Positions 60,753 to 64,000 of a DNA stretch of 64,000 nt are shown here, piece by piece. Source of the DNA: Poriferisodalis sp965204125 (lineage in GTDB: Bacteria > Actinomycetota > Acidimicrobiia > Acidimicrobiales > Poriferisodalaceae). Below the pieces are notes generated by a model, which was not told the DNA's origin, made no database searches, and was given only the letters and a program-made list of their open reading frames with translations. Within the stretch, counting starts at the first letter, position 1. The number at the start of each line of letters is the position of its first letter. A program made the position numbers and the translations under genes. The DNA lies in contig NZ_OZ241968.1 in NCBI RefSeq assembly GCF_965204125.1, positions 2,666,001-2,730,000 of the forward strand. Reading direction: 5' to 3'.

Positions 60753-61556
60753 TCAGTCGAGGAAGCTGGGATCTCGCTCGACGACCTTGTCGTAGATCGG
60801 CTGGTAGCTGAACCAGCCGGCCAGCGGGCTGCCGGTCTGCGAGGCCGTGAGCTTGGCGGACTCGTGGCGGATCGGGATCGGCGTGCCGGCCGCCTCAGCC
60901 AGCAGCTGGCTCTGGCAGGTGCGCTCCATGGTGATGAACCACCACGCGGCCTCGTCCACGGTGTTGCCGACGGTGAGCAGCCCATGGTTCTGCAGGATCA
61001 CCGCCTTGCAGCTGCCGAGCGCCTGGCCGATGCGCTTGCCTTCGGACGTGTCGAGCACCACCCCGGTGAAGTCGTCGAACAGGGCGTGGTCTTCGTAGAA
61101 GGCGCACGCATCCTGGGTGAGCGGGTCGAGCAGGCGGCCAAGGCTCGACCACGTCTTGCCGTACAGCGAGTGGGTGTGCGCGGCGGCGATCACGTCGGGT
61201 CGGGCCTTGTGCACCTCGCTGTGAATGGCGAAGGCCGCCTGGTTCAGCGGGTAGCGCCCCTCCACGATGTTGCCGTCGTGATCCACCAGCAGCAGGTCGG
61301 ACACCTTGATCTGACCGAAGCCCACGCCGAACGGGTTGACCCAGAAATGGTCGGTCCATTCGGGGTCGCGGGCGGTGACGTGGCCGGCCACGCCCTCCTC
61401 GAAGCCGAAGAGCGAGAACGCCCGGTAGACCGATGCGAGGCGCTCCTTGCGGTGCTGCCGCTCGGCCTCGATCGTGTCGAACGTCGGCGCCTGCGGGATC
61501 GGGATCTCGGTGAAGGGGTCGGTGGCGGAATCGGTTGTGGTCGTCACGAGGGACAT
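60753..61556 (-). CDS. Class II aldolase/adducin-family protein
   Basis: This 267-residue protein has the metal-binding histidines of the class II aldolase family (VAGHVTARDP, AAAHTHSLYGKTW, LQNHGLLTVG). Related proteins include fuculose-phosphate aldolases, but this subgroup with the GFEEGVAGHVTARDP segment is common in actinobacteria without a defined substrate. It could be a decarboxylase or aldolase of an acid metabolite. It is divergent from the CoA-transferase gene across about 125 bases. Confidence 0.9.
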   Translation of the reverse strand: MSLVTTTTDSATDPFTEIPIPQAPTFDTIEAERQHRKERLASVYRAFSLFGFEEGVAGHVTARDPEWTDHFWVNPFGVGFGQIKVSDLLLVDHDGNIVEGRYPLNQAAFAIHSEVHKARPDVIAAAHTHSLYGKTWSSLGRLLDPLTQDACAFYEDHALFDDFTGVVLDTSEGKRIGQALGSCKAVILQNHGLLTVGNTVDEAAWWFITMERTCQSQLLAEAAGTPIPIRHESAKLTASQTGSPLAGWFSYQPIYDKVVERDPSFLD

Positions 61557-61682
61557 CGTACGACGCTCGGGCCGCGGTGACCGGGGCGCTGTCCCGCGCC
61601 TTCGCAAGGAAGGCTGGGCATCGCGGTCGTGACTTCGACCGTGATTCGGCTTCTGCGACTGCACCCGCGTAGTGTCCACCCG

Positions 61683-63974
61683 GTGAGCAGGGACGACGCT
61701 GTTGCAGCGAGCGGCGCGCCCGTGCGGTGCCTCGACGACGTGCGGGTCGTGGAGCTGACCACCGGCATCGCCGGGCCGTACGCCGCGCGCTTCCTGGCCG
61801 ATCAGGGCGCCGATGTGGTCAAGGTGGAGCCGCCTGGCGGCGACCCGTACCGCGCCGACCCCGGCTTCCACGCAGTGAGCCGCAACAAGCGCTCGGCGGT
61901 GCCCGACGGAGTCGAATGGGAACGGGCCCCGCTGCCTGCTGATGTCGACGGACCGCCGGCGTCGCTGCCCGGCATCCTGCGGCCGACAGCGGCATCGATG
62001 ACCACGCCGCCGCTGGGCGGGTTGCTCGCTGGCGCCGATGTCGTGTTCGTGCCCGACGGTCCCACCGCTGCGGCCGTTCGGAGACATGCCCCGAGCGCGG
62101 TGATCATCTCGTGCCCGACCTGGGGCGACGAGGGGCCGTACGCAACCCGCGCGGGCACCCCGTCGCAGGTGGCCGCCGTGACCGGCATCGGCTGGAACCA
62201 GATCAGTTACTCCGAAGGCCCTGTCGAGGTGGTGGTTCCCCTGGCCTCCTACGGCGCCGGGATGCTTGCTGCGATGGCAGCGGCGGCCGGCCTCTACGCA
62301 CGGCGAGCCCACGGGTCGGCGCCGACCTACACCGTCTCGGAGGTGTCCGGCTCGGGCGCCATGCAGATCGGCGACTTCGAGGTACCCGAGATGGCCGACC
62401 TCGACCGCGACGGATCCTGCCCGCTCGGCTCGGCCGGCAGACTGCCCGTGTACCGGCTGTTCCGGGCCGCCGACGACCGCTGGATGTTCGTGGCCTGCGG
62501 CACGTATCCCTTCTACGAGGCGATGCTGCGAGCCATCGGCCGCGAAGACCTGCTGGGCGACGAGCGGTTCCCGGACCCGCCGTGGGGCCTGCTCGACCTC
62601 GAGCCGCTGGCGGAGATCACGCCGATCCTCGAAGAGGCGTTCGCCCAGCGCACGCTTGCCGAGTGGTTCGAGGTCTTCGCAGTGCACGATGTGCCCTGCC
62701 AGCCGACGCAGACCCGCGAGGAGTTCATGGCATCGGCGCTTGCGCAGGCCAACGGGCTCGCCACCACCGTCGAGCACCCCGAACTCGGCACCGTGCGCAC
62801 CCCGCCCCAGCCGATGTGGATCGACGGCTGCGACCAGGTCGTGTTGCGGCCGGCCCCGCTCCTCGGCGAGCACACAGCCGAGGTCGCAGCCGAGCTGGCC
62901 GATGGCCCGTGGGCCGCAGCGACCGGCGGCGACGGCCGGGCGGCAGCCGCGGGCGAGACGCCGACGGGCGAACCCGCGAACCCGACAGCACCCGCCGAGG
63001 CACCGCTGGCCGGCGCGCGTGCTGTTGACCTCAGCTCCTTCATCGCCGGACCGGTCATCACCCGCCACCTGGCGATGCTCGGCGCCGAGGTCATCAAGAT
63101 TGAACAGCCCGGCGGCGACCCGTTCCGGGTGCTCGGCCCGTACTTCAACGGCTGGAACCAATCGAAGCGCTCGATCTGCCTCAATCTCAAGGACCCTGCC
63201 GACCACGCGGTCATGGCGCAGCTCGTGGCCGGTGCCGACGTCATCGTGGAGAACTTCCGCCCCGGCGTCGCGGCGCGCCTCGGCGTCGCCGATGCCGACC
63301 TGCGGCACATCCGCCCCGATGCGGTGCTGGTGAAGAGCCCCGGCTACGGCCGTGACGACTCCATGGCCGAAGTGCCGGCGTTCGATCCGCTCCTGCAAGC
63401 CCTCGGCGGGATCATGGCGGCGCAGGGCGGCGACGACGAGCCGGTGTTCCTGACGGTGCCGGTGCATGACGCCGCCACGCCGATGATCGCCGCATTCGGC
63501 GTGCTGTGCTCCCTCTACCGGCGCCTGGCCGACGGCGAGGGCCGGACAGTACGAACGTCGCTCACACAGACCGTCACTGCCGCACAGGCAGCCGAGTTCG
63601 TGGACTACCCCGGGCGTCTGCCCGCCGAGCTGGGCGGCATGGACTACCGGGGCGCCGGCCCCGAGCGCACCTACCTCGAGGTCCCCGACGCCGACGGCCC
63701 CGAGTGGATCTGGCACGAGACGACACCCGAGGGCACCAGCGACCTGCCCGTCGAGCGGCGCGGCTTCGTGGGGTCCGCAGTCGCCGTCGACAACCGTCAC
63801 GTCGTCGACCTGCCCGAAACCGAGTGGGGCCCGATGATCCAGCTCGGCTCCCTCGTCGGCGGCATCGACGTGACAATGCGCCGAGCCCCTTACCTCGACG
63901 AGCACCGAGCAGAGATCACCGCCGACCTCGCCACGCCCGGGCGCACAGGCACGCGGCCGGCGGCGGCCGACTGA
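61683..63974 (+). CDS. Tandem CaiB/BaiF (family III) CoA-transferase-like protein
   Basis: This 763-residue protein is made of two CaiB/BaiF-type halves (about 14-410 and 441-763), each starting with the DLSSFIAGPVITRHLAMLGAEVIKIE-type motif. In the C-terminal half the catalytic Asp596 lies in VPVHDAATPM. In the N-terminal half the matching position is Ser189 (VPLASYGAGM) and the RNKRS region is shortened. Thus one active site probably survives. Family III enzymes move CoA between carboxylic acids. The start is GTG 61683; the stop is 26 bases before the window end. Confidence 0.88.
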   Translation: MSRDDAVAASGAPVRCLDDVRVVELTTGIAGPYAARFLADQGADVVKVEPPGGDPYRADPGFHAVSRNKRSAVPDGVEWERAPLPADVDGPPASLPGILRPTAASMTTPPLGGLLAGADVVFVPDGPTAAAVRRHAPSAVIISCPTWGDEGPYATRAGTPSQVAAVTGIGWNQISYSEGPVEVVVPLASYGAGMLAAMAAAAGLYARRAHGSAPTYTVSEVSGSGAMQIGDFEVPEMADLDRDGSCPLGSAGRLPVYRLFRAADDRWMFVACGTYPFYEAMLRAIGREDLLGDERFPDPPWGLLDLEPLAEITPILEEAFAQRTLAEWFEVFAVHDVPCQPTQTREEFMASALAQANGLATTVEHPELGTVRTPPQPMWIDGCDQVVLRPAPLLGEHTAEVAAELADGPWAAATGGDGRAAAAGETPTGEPANPTAPAEAPLAGARAVDLSSFIAGPVITRHLAMLGAEVIKIEQPGGDPFRVLGPYFNGWNQSKRSICLNLKDPADHAVMAQLVAGADVIVENFRPGVAARLGVADADLRHIRPDAVLVKSPGYGRDDSMAEVPAFDPLLQALGGIMAAQGGDDEPVFLTVPVHDAATPMIAAFGVLCSLYRRLADGEGRTVRTSLTQTVTAAQAAEFVDYPGRLPAELGGMDYRGAGPERTYLEVPDADGPEWIWHETTPEGTSDLPVERRGFVGSAVAVDNRHVVDLPETEWGPMIQLGSLVGGIDVTMRRAPYLDEHRAEITADLATPGRTGTRPAAAD

Positions 63975-64000
63975 AGGTTCCGGCTCGGCACGAAGAACGG

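Noticed and set aside
60753..63905. Minus-strand open frame of over 1000 codons
   Set aside because: Only the part from 61556 down to 60753 is an aldolase; the rest is the antisense of the CaiB/BaiF gene and has no protein-like sequence.
1..64000. CRISPR array, prophage or insertion sequence
   Set aside because: I saw no regularly spaced identical repeats, transposase, integrase or phage structural genes. The repeats found are short tandem or leader duplications.

Overview
The window is high-GC DNA from an actinobacterium (Actinomycetota). Evidence for this is a gene order shared with mycobacteria (phosphatidyltransferase, gcvH, GarA-like FHA protein, MerR, DUF151 nuclease, second MerR), a mycothione reductase, an LLM-type F420-dependent oxidoreductase, a 13E12-type HNH endonuclease and frequent GTG starts. 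A deep-branching class such as Acidimicrobiia is a reasonable guess, but nothing here proves it. Genes are tightly packed. No rRNA, tRNA, CRISPR array or insertion sequence was recognised.

Layout. 1-9 kb: 3' part of leuS, a ThDP enzyme, an SRAP DNA-crosslink protein, then the gcvH-garA-merR-DUF151-merR cluster. 8.6-17.4 kb: msrB, an F420-type oxidoreductase and a catabolic run (enoyl-CoA hydratase, Rieske oxygenase, aminotransferase, 3-hydroxyisobutyrate-type dehydrogenase, acyl-CoA synthetase, NicX-like ring-cleavage dioxygenase). 17.4-22.3 kb: histidine phosphatase, a small unknown gene under an AT-rich control region, a frameshifted acetyltransferase, a serine hydrolase and mycothione reductase. 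22.3-32.7 kb: a long minus-strand run, serB - arsC-like - gcvT - gcvP - unknown - nucleoside hydrolase - selD - adenylyltransferase-like - 2OG oxygenase. 32.8-37.8 kb: ilvD, an MFS carrier, a thioesterase and a DHPS-like protein. 38.0-44.5 kb: a defence-like island. 44.6-64 kb: molybdopterin oxidoreductase, ferredoxin, BKACE, CoxL-like protein, kinase, acyl-CoA synthetase, vWA lipoprotein, HhH-GPD protein, 2OG-type oxygenase, aldehyde dehydrogenase, aldolase and a fused CaiB/BaiF protein.

Two points stand out. First, two genes of the minus-strand run are readable at full length only if an in-frame TGA is decoded as selenocysteine: selD (TGA at 24947-24949) and an ArsC-family reductase (TGA at 31293-31295, exactly at the catalytic Cys position). 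Each TGA is followed at the right distance by a stem-loop, and the arsC one has a GGUC apical loop. Second, the island at 39.6-44.5 kb holds three paralogous genes with an HsdR-N-like PD-(D/E)XK domain and differing C-termini. Two of them carry near-identical 113-bp leaders with a perfect AGATCA-N4-TGATCT palindrome. A HEPN-type protein lies between them, next to a decayed copy of the 3' end of the neighbouring molybdopterin oxidoreductase gene, which records a duplication event.

Working together: GcvP, GcvT, SerB and (at a distance) GcvH link serine and glycine to one-carbon metabolism, and the selenophosphate synthetase in the same run supports the selenoprotein reading. Much of the remainder is CoA-linked or oxidative catabolism of small organic compounds, consistent with a free-living heterotroph.
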